From Candidatus Bathyarchaeota archaeon (lineage in GTDB: Archaea; Thermoproteota; Bathyarchaeia; Bathyarchaeales; Bathycorpusculaceae), in contig JAOZID010000010.1 of NCBI GenBank assembly GCA_026014465.1, positions 1,584,303 to 1,648,302 of the forward strand: 64,000 nucleotides of DNA, read 5' to 3'. Under the pieces are notes generated by a model that saw only the letters and a program-made list of their open reading frames with translations, did no database searches and was not told where the DNA came from. The translations under genes and the position numbers were made by a program. Shown piece by piece: positions 1 through 8,062 of this stretch (positions are counted from its first letter, which is position 1; every line of letters begins with the position of its first letter).

Positions 1-636
1 GCTTCTGACGGAACTGGTTTTCTGCTGGGCGGCAGCTACATAGCCCAATCCCCCAACCAACAATACAGCTGGCTAATCAAAACAGACCCCCAAGGCACAA
101 TCCTTTGGAACCAAACATACCACCAAACCAGCACAATCCACGACATCACCCCAGCATACGACGGCTACATAATCTGCGGCAGCTTCAACGGCGGCTGGAT
201 AGCCCACCTCGACAACTCAGGCAACATAAACACCGAACTAAACACAGGCTCCGGCGTCCCCTACAGCATCACCCAAACCAACGACAACAGCGGCTACATC
301 TGCACAGGAACCTGGAACCAACAAAACACCCAAAACATATGGACAACAAAACTCGCTCCTGCCACAACAACCCCCCAGTTTCCAACAGCTATACTTTTGC
401 CCCTAACCTCTGCAATAATACTTATCGCAGTTGCAATAAAACTCAAAACACGCAAAAATTCTATCCATAATAAAACCTGTACTCCTCACAATTATAAAAT
501 TTACCTAACAAACCAACAAACAGCAATAACCTTCTATCATCAAAAACCCGTAACACCTCACAGTATATCCTGTGAATGTTTATTTGATTGGTTTGATTGT
601 TTGTGTGTGGGGGATGATGTTGCCGTCCCAGTCTGA
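1..636 (+). CDS. C-terminal part of a membrane-anchored surface protein (5' end outside window)
   Basis: The reading frame is open from base 1 to the TGA ending at 636, so the start lies upstream. About 120 residues of short repeats rich in Gly, Trp, Asn and Thr, with spaced WLIKTD, GSYI and GGWIAHLD-like elements, look like blades of an extracellular beta-propeller. One hydrophobic segment (about residues 127-147) followed by KLKTRKN is a typical C-terminal membrane anchor of archaeal surface proteins. The oddity is a tail of roughly 57 low-complexity residues after the basic stop-transfer motif, where such proteins normally end. Either a stop codon was lost or the tail is non-functional read-through. 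The fold is inferred from repeat texture only. Confidence 0.6.
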   Translation, partial: ASDGTGFLLGGSYIAQSPNQQYSWLIKTDPQGTILWNQTYHQTSTIHDITPAYDGYIICGSFNGGWIAHLDNSGNINTELNTGSGVPYSITQTNDNSGYICTGTWNQQNTQNIWTTKLAPATTTPQFPTAILLPLTSAIILIAVAIKLKTRKNSIHNKTCTPHNYKIYLTNQQTAITFYHQKPVTPHSISCECLFDWFDCLCVGDDVAVPV

Positions 637-752
637 CGGGGAGATGATGATTGCTTGGCGCAGACCCCATTTATCGCGGTGTGGTGTTTTTGTGTTTTGG
701 GAGAAAAGAAAAATATGTGGTGTTTGTATTTTGTTGTTGTGATGTGTTGTTT

Positions 753-1121
753 ATGTTGAAGTGTGGTTCTTGTGGTTGTGATGTTTCGGAGGAGGATGCT
801 GTTGAGTTTCGTGGTGGGGTTTTGTGTGAGGATTGTTATATGGAGGAGTCTCATCCGCCTCAGGCTTGTGACCCGTTGGCTGTGGCTTCGGCTTTGTCTG
901 TTCGTAGGCAGATGGGGCAAAAAGGCGCTGAGGGTTTAACGGAGCAGCAGACTAAAATTTATCATTTCATAATGGAGAACCGCAGAGTAACCAAAAAAGA
1001 AATTCTAGAAGCTCTGAACCTAAAACCTGAAGTTTTAGATTCTGAATTCGCCATACTAAGGCACTGCGAACTTATACGCGCCCACAAAGAAGGCAGCAAC
1101 ATCTACCTAACCCTCTGGTAA
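753..1121 (+). CDS. Zinc-ribbon plus winged-helix protein
   Basis: Predicted 122-residue protein. Four cysteines in CxxC pairs at residues 4/7 and 25/28 form an N-terminal zinc ribbon. Residues about 60-122 look like a winged helix (TEQQTKIYHFIMENRRVTKK, then LNLKPEVLDSEFAILRHCEL). The combination suggests a nucleic-acid-binding or transcription-related protein; the target is unknown. The frame is open further upstream to 651, but that stretch is TG-rich, encodes hydrophobic low-complexity sequence and lacks a ribosome-binding site, so ATG 753 was chosen. It ends 18 nt before the hydrolase gene on the same strand, so the two may be cotranscribed. Confidence 0.65.
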   Translation: MLKCGSCGCDVSEEDAVEFRGGVLCEDCYMEESHPPQACDPLAVASALSVRRQMGQKGAEGLTEQQTKIYHFIMENRRVTKKEILEALNLKPEVLDSEFAILRHCELIRAHKEGSNIYLTLW

Positions 1122-1139
1122 CTTTTTGGTCCTGAGTTG

Positions 1140-2015
1140 ATGAGCAGCCAAACCCTCACCCTGCCCGACGGCAGACAACTCGGCTACCTAACCCAAGGCA
1201 CAGGCACCCCAGTGGTTTACTTTCACGGAACCGCAAGCAGCCGCCTAGAAACCCTGCTTCTAAAACAGCTAACCCCGCACGGCATACAATTAATCGGCGT
1301 AGACCGCCCCGGATACGGTTTGTCCACATTCAAAAACCGCAGCCGCCTACGAGACTTCGCCCCCGACATCAACGCCCTCACAGAATACTTGGGCATCGAC
1401 AAATTCAATGTGCTAAGCTGGTCCGGAGGCGGAACCTTCGCCTTAGCATACGCCGCCTTAAACCCCAAACAAATAAACCACGTAGTTGCGGTCGGTTGCC
1501 CTTCTTTGCCTTTTGACCCCTCCACAGCGCACAACGGTAATCCACTTGTCAAGTTCGCCATGAAAAACTCTTTGATTGCAAAGTTTGGGTTGAGCATGTT
1601 TCGCAAATCCGTTTTTAATGCTAACCGTGATATTGAGGGTTATTTGGAGTCGCGTGGCGGGAAGGGTATGGTTGCTGATTGGCCTGCAGCTGATGCCCGT
1701 TTTTTTTCTGACCCCAACTGGTTAAGGCTTATGTATGGTGCAGTGGAGGAAGGGTTTAGGCAAGATGGCTGTGGGGTGAAAGCGGTTTACCAAGAGCACA
1801 TGCTGTTTTTAAAGCCCTGGAGTGAACCTTTAGAGCAAATTCCCAAAGGCGCCGTCACGCTCTGGCAAGGCAGCCAAGACAAAACCTGCCCCACAAAAAA
1901 CGCCCACCAACTCGCCAAACTCCTCCCCGACGCCAAACTCGAAATCTTCCCCAACGATGGACACTGCGTCATGTTCGCCCACACCGCCAAACTCGCCGCC
2001 GCCCTAAAACCCTAA
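1140..2015 (+). CDS. Alpha/beta-hydrolase fold enzyme
   Basis: 291-residue single-domain hydrolase. The oxyanion motif HGTASSR is at residues 29-35, the nucleophile elbow SWSGGG puts Ser at about 95, GSQDKT gives the acid Asp at about 246, and NDGHC gives the catalytic His near 275, so the triad is complete. The substrate cannot be read from sequence; esterase, lipase-like or haloperoxidase-like activity are all possible. No signal peptide, so probably cytoplasmic. A TTG directly precedes the ATG used here. The coding sequence changes texture twice: CA-rich to about 1490, TG-rich from 1500 to 1800, then CA-rich again. Confidence 0.85.
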   Translation: MSSQTLTLPDGRQLGYLTQGTGTPVVYFHGTASSRLETLLLKQLTPHGIQLIGVDRPGYGLSTFKNRSRLRDFAPDINALTEYLGIDKFNVLSWSGGGTFALAYAALNPKQINHVVAVGCPSLPFDPSTAHNGNPLVKFAMKNSLIAKFGLSMFRKSVFNANRDIEGYLESRGGKGMVADWPAADARFFSDPNWLRLMYGAVEEGFRQDGCGVKAVYQEHMLFLKPWSEPLEQIPKGAVTLWQGSQDKTCPTKNAHQLAKLLPDAKLEIFPNDGHCVMFAHTAKLAAALKP

Positions 2016-2093
2016 CTCCACAGCTGGCAGTGATTGTAAATACGGTTAACTGCATATTTTTGCCTAGTTGAAATGCATTTCACGTAAACATAG

Positions 2094-2344
2094 GGTTGTT
2101 TCGCCGACAACTCTGAAATCGACATCGAATTAGCCCTACGCCTCTTAGATGGTGATAAACGAAAAATCTTAGCGAATCGCCCAAGCCACGGCGAAATCCT
2201 CCCAGTCCCCTACACACCCAAACAGGTTCCCCAAAGCCAAATCACTTGCACCCTAGACTACCTCAAACCAAAGGACTCATAACCCGCAAAAGCCACGGCG
2301 CGACCAACAAAATCATAATCAACAAAACCAAACCCTGCAACTAA
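2094..2344 (+). pseudogene. Decayed winged-helix regulator
   Basis: Two adjacent reading frames together resemble one winged-helix domain. Frame A (2094-2282) reads IELALRLLDGDKRKIL, then a helix with SQITCTLDYLKPK and a stop. Frame B (ending TAA 2342-2344) continues with GLITRKSHGATNKIIINK, which looks like the wing. A single frameshift near 2270 would join them, and no good start codon remains upstream. ArsR/MarR-like parentage is inferred from the LDYL-K-GLI-RKS pattern. It sits between the hydrolase gene and the tRNA-Val gene. Nothing else coding is visible between 2016 and 2352. Confidence 0.5.
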
Positions 2345-2352
2345 ACCAAAAG

Positions 2353-2426
2353 TGGGCCGTACCGGATTTGAACCGGTGATCTTCGCCGCGTGAGGGCGAC
2401 GTCCTAGCCAACTAGACTAACGGCCC
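2353..2426 (-). tRNA. tRNA-Val (CAC)
   Basis: On the minus strand a 7-bp acceptor stem GGGCCGT/ACGGCCC, a D arm, an anticodon stem TCGCC/GGCGA with loop CTCACGC (anticodon CAC, valine), and a perfect T stem ACCGG/CCGGT with loop TTCAAAT. Discriminator base is A; CCA is not encoded. No intron. Confidence 0.93.
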
Positions 2427-2582
2427 CAAAACAGGAGCACCCAAGAAACAAACTACGCACCTCACCAACATAAAACCTTTCCCCTCTATTCTTCACTACG
2501 AGCCCAAGTATCTGGTTTGTGCATTCAGAAAACTTTAAAGCACATCACTTTACTTTTGATTTGGTAACTCCCAAAGCTGCGT

Positions 2583-2659
2583 GCCGAGGTAGCTCAGCCT
2601 GGGAGAGCGCTCGGCTGAAGACCGAGTTGTCGCATGTTCAAACCCTGCCCTCGGCACCA
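2583..2659 (+). tRNA. tRNA-Phe (GAA), CCA encoded
   Basis: Acceptor stem GCCGAGG/CCTCGGC, D stem GCTC/GAGC, anticodon stem CTCGG/CCGAG with loop CTGAAGA (anticodon GAA, phenylalanine), T loop TTCAAAC, discriminator A and an encoded CCA at 2657-2659. The T stem GCATG/CCTGC has one mismatched pair (T2635 against C2645), otherwise the cloverleaf is regular. Confidence 0.92.
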
Positions 2660-2724
2660 CACCATCCTTCTCAACCTGTGCTTCAAAGTTTATTCTCTTA
2701 ACGTTGGATTTTGCGGCTTCTGTT

Positions 2725-3621
2725 TTACTGTGTTGTTTTTTGGTTGAGGTTGTTGTTCATTATTTTTTGTATGGTTTGGTTGATGTTGTGTGGTGTGTTT
2801 TTTTGTTGTATTGTTTTTTTGATGTGGATGTGTATGGTTGTGAATATGTTGTCGAGTGCCGTGTTGGGGTTGTCTGTGGGTATGATTGGGATGTCTGCTT
2901 GTTTGGCGTTGGTGCATTGGATTTCTTGCATTATTCGGTATTTGTATAGTGCTTCGATTAGGCGTTGGCCTTTTCCTTTTAGGTGTGAGGAGGTTTCTCT
3001 GTCTTCGAGCCGTTTTGTGTGTTCTTCTTTTGAGTCCAACCTAAGCACAATAGGAATTACCCCGGGGTAACGTAGAACTTCTTCTTCATATTGTGTGGGC
3101 AAAAAATGAAGGTACTCAATAACCATGCTCTCCCCGTCACGAATTCCCCTATCCGCCACAATCTTTTGCATAAGCTTATTCATCAAAAAAGCCTGCGTGT
3201 AAAATCCCTTAGAGATGTTTTCTTTTGTTTGGGTTTTGTCTCCGACAACTTTGTATGCTTCGTATACGCTGCAGAAAAATTCGGGGTGCTCCTTCTCACT
3301 AATTAACGCCCTGAACGCGGCTCTCATAGCATCGCCGCCCATGACGTTTCCTATTCCAAAGGCGGTGGCGATTTCGCGGGCAACCGTTGTTTTTCCCACA
3401 CCTGGAACTGCTGCGATTATCGGAATAAGCGCATCTTTTACTTCTCCTGCTTGCACGAGTTCGGTGTATTCTCTGTAGGTTTGGTACCTTTCGAGGTATT
3501 TTTCGCCAAACTCTAAGAGTTTATCCTCAATATCGCGTGAAGATAGAACTGTTGCGATTTTTTCTAAGTCCAGACCTGTTGCGAGAAGTAGTTCTGAGCG
3601 GTTTTTGCTACCATATATCAT
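2725..3621 (-). CDS. P-loop kinase of 2-phosphoglycerate-kinase type; candidate mevalonate-3-phosphate 5-kinase
   Basis: 298 residues from ATG 3621 (a TTG lies one codon upstream). A P-loop at about 70-79 (AAVPGVGKTT, with Ala in place of the first Gly) and a GDAMRAAFRAL segment place it with archaeal proteins annotated as 2-phosphoglycerate kinase. In Thermoplasma the mevalonate-3-phosphate 5-kinase is, as I recall, a P-loop kinase of this type. It starts 4 nt after the stop of the mevalonate 3-kinase-like gene, so the pair is almost certainly cotranscribed and translationally coupled, which favours the isoprenoid role. The last about 40 residues are Asn/Lys/Gln-rich and probably disordered. 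Alternative: a true 2-phosphoglycerate kinase for cyclic 2,3-diphosphoglycerate. Confidence 0.6.
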   Translation of the reverse strand: MIYGSKNRSELLLATGLDLEKIATVLSSRDIEDKLLEFGEKYLERYQTYREYTELVQAGEVKDALIPIIAAVPGVGKTTVAREIATAFGIGNVMGGDAMRAAFRALISEKEHPEFFCSVYEAYKVVGDKTQTKENISKGFYTQAFLMNKLMQKIVADRGIRDGESMVIEYLHFLPTQYEEEVLRYPGVIPIVLRLDSKEEHTKRLEDRETSSHLKGKGQRLIEALYKYRIMQEIQCTNAKQADIPIIPTDNPNTALDNIFTTIHIHIKKTIQQKNTPHNINQTIQKIMNNNLNQKTTQ

Positions 3622-3625
3622 CAAA

Positions 3626-4588
3626 TCACATCTGGTTTGTTACTTTTGCTCCCGATGCTACTTTGTACTCTGTTATGGCGTGTCCTTTTTTGGTTAGTTC
3701 GGCTTTGACTTTGTCGGCGTCCTCGCCCCATGTGAAGATGTTTATGACTTTTCCTCCACCTGCCGTCCAATAGCAGGATAAGCCCTGTTTTCGCAAATCC
3801 TCCACGTCAATAACAACGTTCATCATCTCTTTTCTTCTTGAACGAAGCCCAACTGACTCGTACAGATAATGCGCGTTTGCACAGTTTTCCTCTGCAACAG
3901 CAAATACCGTGTCCCAGTCTTTATGCAGTAGACCCAGTTTGATTTTGGCAATCCACTGAGGTATCATCTCAAGGCGGTACTTGTAGAACGGGCTGCTTCT
4001 TGTCGCGTGAAATATCTCTTCTGCTGAAACTCTTGAAGGGTAATCAAAGCCAACTGCAAAAATCTTTAGCTCCTCTAAGTCTTTTTTGTCTGCGACGAGT
4101 TTCCCATACATTTTTGGGTAGCCGTCAACGTTGATTTCGCTAATTCCCCCATACATGGCTCGGATGGCTGATTCTGATAGTATCTGGGAAACATCAGAGA
4201 GTTCGTCTTGGGTCATGCTTGTTTCAAATAGTTCGTTTAAAGCAACAACCAGTGCCGCTGCGCCCGCATCACTGCTGCCCGAGTAGACCTTGTGATTATC
4301 TGAGGTTATACTCAATCCAACATTGGCGTTTCCAGATTTCTTCTCAAACACCTTAACAAGCCTGCGCATGTCTTCTTGTTTTTCTTTAGAAACCTCGCCG
4401 TTTAGTACGAACTCAAGCTTTCTCCTCTCAGGGATAACCCTAACTATTGTTTTAACCCTTGTTTTCTCTTTAACATCTGTAACTGCAAGCCCCATACTGT
4501 TATGAAGCGGAATCCTATCAGGATGAACTGACGACACAAAAACAATCGGAATCGTCGGATAAGCCACAGCAGTAACGCTACTTCTCAT
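3626..4588 (-). CDS. Mevalonate 3-kinase-like GHMP enzyme (diphosphomevalonate decarboxylase homologue)
   Basis: 320 residues of the diphosphomevalonate decarboxylase branch of GHMP kinases: N-terminal AYPTIPIVF, phosphate-binding loop SGSSDAGAAAL (103-113), SESAIRAMYGGISE (138-151) and C-terminal CYWTAGGGK (272-280). True decarboxylases have an invariant Lys near the N terminus and an Asp in a FDAGPN motif. Here those positions are Val18 and Thr275, while the Arg of AIRAMYGG is kept. Loss of the Asp/Lys pair is the hallmark of Thermoplasma mevalonate 3-kinase, which phosphorylates without decarboxylating. Substrate is therefore predicted to be mevalonate, for membrane lipid synthesis. It is the first gene of a two-gene operon with the P-loop kinase. 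Confidence 0.72.
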   Translation of the reverse strand: MRSSVTAVAYPTIPIVFVSSVHPDRIPLHNSMGLAVTDVKEKTRVKTIVRVIPERRKLEFVLNGEVSKEKQEDMRRLVKVFEKKSGNANVGLSITSDNHKVYSGSSDAGAAALVVALNELFETSMTQDELSDVSQILSESAIRAMYGGISEINVDGYPKMYGKLVADKKDLEELKIFAVGFDYPSRVSAEEIFHATRSSPFYKYRLEMIPQWIAKIKLGLLHKDWDTVFAVAEENCANAHYLYESVGLRSRRKEMMNVVIDVEDLRKQGLSCYWTAGGGKVINIFTWGEDADKVKAELTKKGHAITEYKVASGAKVTNQM

Positions 4589-4706
4589 ACAAACCCCAAC
4601 ACGCTTCTTTATTCCAAAAAATCAACTTAAATGTTGTTATAACCTACTCAACCATAACCTTGTACATGCTTCTGGTTTTACTGTTGCCTGCTCTGGTTTT
4701 TGCTGT

Positions 4707-5390
4707 TTACGTGTTGGTGAGTTTGCCGTCTTTCATGTGCAGGGTTTGGTCTGCGTGCTTGGTGATGTATTCTGCGTGGGTGGCGGCTATGATGGTTTGT
4801 CCGTGTTGTTTGCTGGTTTGTTGGCAGAGTTGCATGATTTGTTTTCCTGTTTGGGTATCGAGATTGCCTGTGGGTTCGTCAAGGAGTAGGATTTTGGGGT
4901 TGTTGGCTAAGGCTCGGGCGATGGCTACTCTTTGCTGTTCGCCTGCGCTAAGCTGCACGGGTAGCTGGGTGCTTTGCCGCTGCAACCCCACCAGTTCTAA
5001 GAGCTCTTGAGCGCGTTGTGCCTGCTGCTTTGCTGGCGTACCCGTGGGAGCAAGGGCGGCTTGCACGTTCTCAGACGCCGTCAGTGTCCCAATCAGGTTG
5101 AAGGCTTGAAAAACAAACCCCACCATCCGCCGCCTAAATCTTGTCAACTCAGACTCCCCCAACGCTGAAACCTCCGTGCCCGCCACAACCACTTTGCCCT
5201 TTGTGGGTTTGTCTAAGCCTCCCAACAAGTTTAGCAGCGTGGTTTTGCCGCTTCCCGACGCCCCAACAACAGCCAAAAACTGTCCCTCAGGAACTTCCAA
5301 ATCAACGTTGTCTACAGCGTTTATTTTGGCGCCGTTTTTTATTTGGTAGGTTTTGGTGAGACCGTGGGCTTGGATGATGTTTTCTGGCAT
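4707..5390 (-). CDS. ABC transporter ATP-binding protein, LolD/MacB type
   Basis: 227-residue ATPase starting at ATG 5390 (MPENIIQAHGLTKTY); a longer frame to 5456 overlaps the preceding gene and is not needed. Walker A GASGSGKTT (43-51), Q-loop FQAFNL, signature LSAGEQQR, Walker B ILLLDEPTG and H-loop ATHAEY are all present. It energises the FtsX/MacB-type permease encoded 17 nt upstream. Such pairs export peptides or lipoproteins or transmit mechanical force; the cargo is unknown. Confidence 0.9.
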   Translation of the reverse strand: MPENIIQAHGLTKTYQIKNGAKINAVDNVDLEVPEGQFLAVVGASGSGKTTLLNLLGGLDKPTKGKVVVAGTEVSALGESELTRFRRRMVGFVFQAFNLIGTLTASENVQAALAPTGTPAKQQAQRAQELLELVGLQRQSTQLPVQLSAGEQQRVAIARALANNPKILLLDEPTGNLDTQTGKQIMQLCQQTSKQHGQTIIAATHAEYITKHADQTLHMKDGKLTNT

Positions 5391-5407
5391 TTTTGTTCTC
5401 TTCTTTG

Positions 5408-6550
5408 TTATATTGTTCTTAGGGCTTGGGCGGGTGTTAGTCGGGCGGCTTTCCATGATGGATACAGCCCCGCAACTATGCCGCTTAGGAGTGCTACTGT
5501 GAATCCGACCAGCAAGACTGTGGGGTCAACAACTGCTGTGCTTCCCGCAGTAGTGGACAGGAAATACCACGCAACGCCGTATCCTGCGATGCAACCTACA
5601 ACGCCACCTATGACGCCTTGAAGCGCGGATTCAATAAATATCTGGCTGACAACATCGCCGCTGCTCCAGCCAATCGCTTTTAAGATGCCAATTTCGCGTG
5701 TGCGTTCTGAAACCGCCGACACCTGCGAGCGAACCGTAAACAAAACCGCAACCACCGCCACAGCTATAGAAATGTACCATGCAGTTTCTTCCCCGATGGT
5801 TATGACCTCAGAGGTTTTGGCTGCTAAATCCGAAGCTGCAATTGGCGTTGCCCCCAACCATCGACCCGCCAACTCGTCAGATACTTGGTCTACATCTCGG
5901 GGGTCATCCACACTAATCAAAGCCACGTTAACTAGTCCTGTGCTGTCTTCGGGAAGCGATTTTTGACCCACTGGCAAATTCACGTAAATGTGTGACTTCA
6001 AAATGTTTGCGGCGTCCACGTTGACTAAGCCGACGATTTCGTATTTGCCTTTCATGTAAGCTACATTCGAGCCTACGGTTAGGTTGTTTAGCTGGGCGTA
6101 TTCGTTGTCAACTAGAGCTGCTGCGCCGTCGTTTTGGGTTAGGAAGCGTCCTTCTACTATGTCGCGTGGCAAAACTGCGTTGGTTTGGGTGTGGGTGGGG
6201 TCTATGCCTGTGAATACTATGGCTCCCATTCTGTGCATTAGAACGGGGACAGAGTTTTCTACGCCGTCAACTTGTGCGATTTCGTCAATGATGCTTTGGT
6301 TGAACGGGAACGAAAAGAGGTGGTTAGCTATGTAGCAGCCTGTGCCTGATGGGACCACTGGTGCCGAGTAAATCAAAATCAAATCCGTGCCAATGTCTTT
6401 AAGAGGCGTTGCGGTGGTGGATTCCCAGCCCTGCGCTGCGCTAACCAACGCAATCAATGTGGCAACAACCAAAACAAACCCCAAAACATTAGTTACTGTG
6501 CGAAACTTTCGCCGCCGCATCTCCCTAAAAGCGTACACGTGTGGCATCAT
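5408..6550 (-). CDS. MacB/FtsX-type ABC transporter permease
   Basis: 380 residues: an N-terminal membrane segment (TVTNVLGFVLVVATLIALVS), a large extracellular domain of about 220 residues, and three C-terminal membrane helices ending with the conserved RLTPAQALRTI tail. SERTREIGILKAIGWSSGDV is the classic cytoplasmic coupling motif of the FtsX family. First gene of the transporter pair; both possible ATG codons are adjacent (6550 and 6547). The small membrane protein 92 nt upstream may belong to the same unit. Confidence 0.9.
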   Translation of the reverse strand: MMPHVYAFREMRRRKFRTVTNVLGFVLVVATLIALVSAAQGWESTTATPLKDIGTDLILIYSAPVVPSGTGCYIANHLFSFPFNQSIIDEIAQVDGVENSVPVLMHRMGAIVFTGIDPTHTQTNAVLPRDIVEGRFLTQNDGAAALVDNEYAQLNNLTVGSNVAYMKGKYEIVGLVNVDAANILKSHIYVNLPVGQKSLPEDSTGLVNVALISVDDPRDVDQVSDELAGRWLGATPIAASDLAAKTSEVITIGEETAWYISIAVAVVAVLFTVRSQVSAVSERTREIGILKAIGWSSGDVVSQIFIESALQGVIGGVVGCIAGYGVAWYFLSTTAGSTAVVDPTVLLVGFTVALLSGIVAGLYPSWKAARLTPAQALRTI

Positions 6551-6642
6551 CGTGTTTTAACTCCATTTCCACAAGATGCAATGGCGCATATTTAATTTTT
6601 GGAAATCTCTTTAGGTGCAACTTTTTGTTTGGTGCGACCTGT

Positions 6643-6930
6643 TTACATGCTTGGGGTCTCTTGGGTTTGTGGCTGTTCCTGCGGCTGTGTTTCTTGGATG
6701 GGTTCTTTTTCGATGCGTAGGGTGATTCCTGCGACTATGAATGATAAAGCTGCGAAAAGCAGAAACGGAAGCATCTGTGCCACGACGTTTAGCTGGACGT
6801 AGCTTGCGGGCGCAAAGCTTGTGGTTAGTCTGATGATGTTGTATTCTATGAATGCTGAGACAACTGCGAAGACCAAGCAGGTTATCCCAAAAGCCGTGGC
6901 TATTTTGCCGATAATTTTCCAGTTATCCAT
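6643..6930 (-). CDS. Small two-helix membrane protein, unknown
   Basis: 95 residues: helix 1 about residues 9-29 (AFGITCLVFAVVSAFIEY), a loop of about 20 residues, helix 2 about 50-72 (MLPFLLFAALSFIVAGITLR), and a Gln/Pro/Thr-rich hydrophilic tail. No recognised family. It lies upstream of, and in the same direction as, the ABC transporter genes, so it could be an accessory subunit, but the 92-nt gap leaves that open. Confidence 0.6.
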   Translation of the reverse strand: MDNWKIIGKIATAFGITCLVFAVVSAFIEYNIIRLTTSFAPASYVQLNVVAQMLPFLLFAALSFIVAGITLRIEKEPIQETQPQEQPQTQETPSM

Positions 6931-7056
6931 CTGCTCTACCGAGTGCTCTCTATGCCCATGTTTGCTTTAAAGCCTTACTATAAACCGCTCAAACAACAGA
7001 GTTGACCCGAAAAAGATTAACTGTGCCCCTAACTACCTTAGCTTGGATGAAACGCT

Positions 7057-7422
7057 TTGACAAACCCCACGCCACAACCTGACCAGAAAACTTGGGTCTT
7101 TCGAGGCTCTGACCTGCGACCCATTCAAGTAAAAGCTAAGAACATGCAAATTCGAAAAATCGCTGCCATGGACTTAGCCACCAGCTTGCCCTTTGGCTTG
7201 GATGTCCCAGAGGAAGTTCCCGTAGAGAGCGTTAAAGTCGGACAAGCCTCCATAGTGCGACTAAAAATCTACACTGCACAAACCGTTGAAGACGTTGCCC
7301 CCGAATACGCTGAACTCTTCAAAACCCAAAACGCAGACCAACCCACAGAAAACTTTCTCAAAGCATACTGGCTCTACCCCAAACACATAAAATTCGAACT
7401 AACCGAAATCCAACAAACCTAA
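7057..7422 (+). CDS. Conserved-looking hypothetical protein
   Basis: 121 residues, soluble, no signal peptide. It begins at TTG 7057 with a GGATGA element about 7 nt upstream; an ATG at 7047 is in another frame. Features are WVFRGSDLRPIQVKA near the N terminus and a C-terminal LKAYWLYPKHIKFELTEIQ. I do not recognise the family. Codon use matches the surrounding genes. It is isolated between divergent and convergent neighbours. Confidence 0.55.
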   Translation: MTNPTPQPDQKTWVFRGSDLRPIQVKAKNMQIRKIAAMDLATSLPFGLDVPEEVPVESVKVGQASIVRLKIYTAQTVEDVAPEYAELFKTQNADQPTENFLKAYWLYPKHIKFELTEIQQT

Positions 7423-7516
7423 CCCCCACGGCAAAACCAAAAAAAGAAGACGCTGCTTTCACAGCATGTAACCTTTTCTTTTGTCGCGAATTTGCTGGAA
7501 TGCATCTGCCTGTGGT

Positions 7517-8014
7517 TTATTTGATTTCTTTTAGGGCTTGCTCGATTTTTTGGTAGTCGGGTTCTACGTTGGGGTCTTCGCTTATCCAGACGTAGCGGAT
7601 TATGCCGTTTTTGTCCAAAACGAATATGCTGCGTTTTGCTGTGCTGTATCCTTTGAGTCCGTTGTAGTCGGGGCTTTCTAGGTTGTAGTTTTTGATGACG
7701 TCGCGGCTGTGGTCGCTAAGAATCGGGAAGGCTAATTTGTTGTTTTCTGCAAATGCCTTGTTTGTGAAGGGGTCGTTGACGCTTATGCCTAAAATTTGCG
7801 CTTCTAAATCCATTAAATGCGCCATGGAATCCCGAAAACTACACATCTCCATGGTACAAACCTTCGTGAATGCTCCTACAAAGAAGGCTAAAACCACTTT
7901 TTTTCCTTGGAAATCTTCTAGTTTGCGGTATTTTAGGTCAGTATCGGGTAGGTTGAAGCTGGGTGCTTTCTCTCCTACCTTTGGAGTAACTCTGGCGTGT
8001 GGACTGTGTGACAT
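7517..8014 (-). CDS. Peroxiredoxin (AhpC/TSA family)
   Basis: 165-residue thiol peroxidase. The motif [16 protein letters not shown] carries the peroxidatic Cys53, with a second Cys at 58, the spacing used for the resolving Cys in BCP-type enzymes. Arg and Thr needed to activate the peroxidatic Cys are in the same motif. It reduces hydrogen peroxide or organic peroxides using a thioredoxin-like donor, perhaps the glutaredoxin encoded at 15.7 kb. Its start is 49 nt after the end of the endonuclease III gene on the same strand. Confidence 0.92.
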   Translation of the reverse strand: MSHSPHARVTPKVGEKAPSFNLPDTDLKYRKLEDFQGKKVVLAFFVGAFTKVCTMEMCSFRDSMAHLMDLEAQILGISVNDPFTNKAFAENNKLAFPILSDHSRDVIKNYNLESPDYNGLKGYSTAKRSIFVLDKNGIIRYVWISEDPNVEPDYQKIEQALKEIK

Positions 8015-8062
8015 TTGGAAACCTCACCAAACAAATGCGTGTTGCCAAATAAAACACTAACG

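Noticed and set aside
1223-1606. Long minus-strand open frames inside the hydrolase and similar ones inside EF-2, PEPCK and the giant helicase
   Set aside because: Antisense to well-supported genes; the products lack any domain and reflect skewed codon use.
2704-3070. TG-rich open frames on the plus strand with hydrophobic products
   Set aside because: They are the antisense of the Asn/Lys-rich tail of the P-loop kinase gene, which has clear family motifs.
3626-4588. Annotation as diphosphomevalonate decarboxylase
   Set aside because: The Lys and Asp needed for decarboxylation are replaced (Val18, Thr275), so a kinase-only role fits better.
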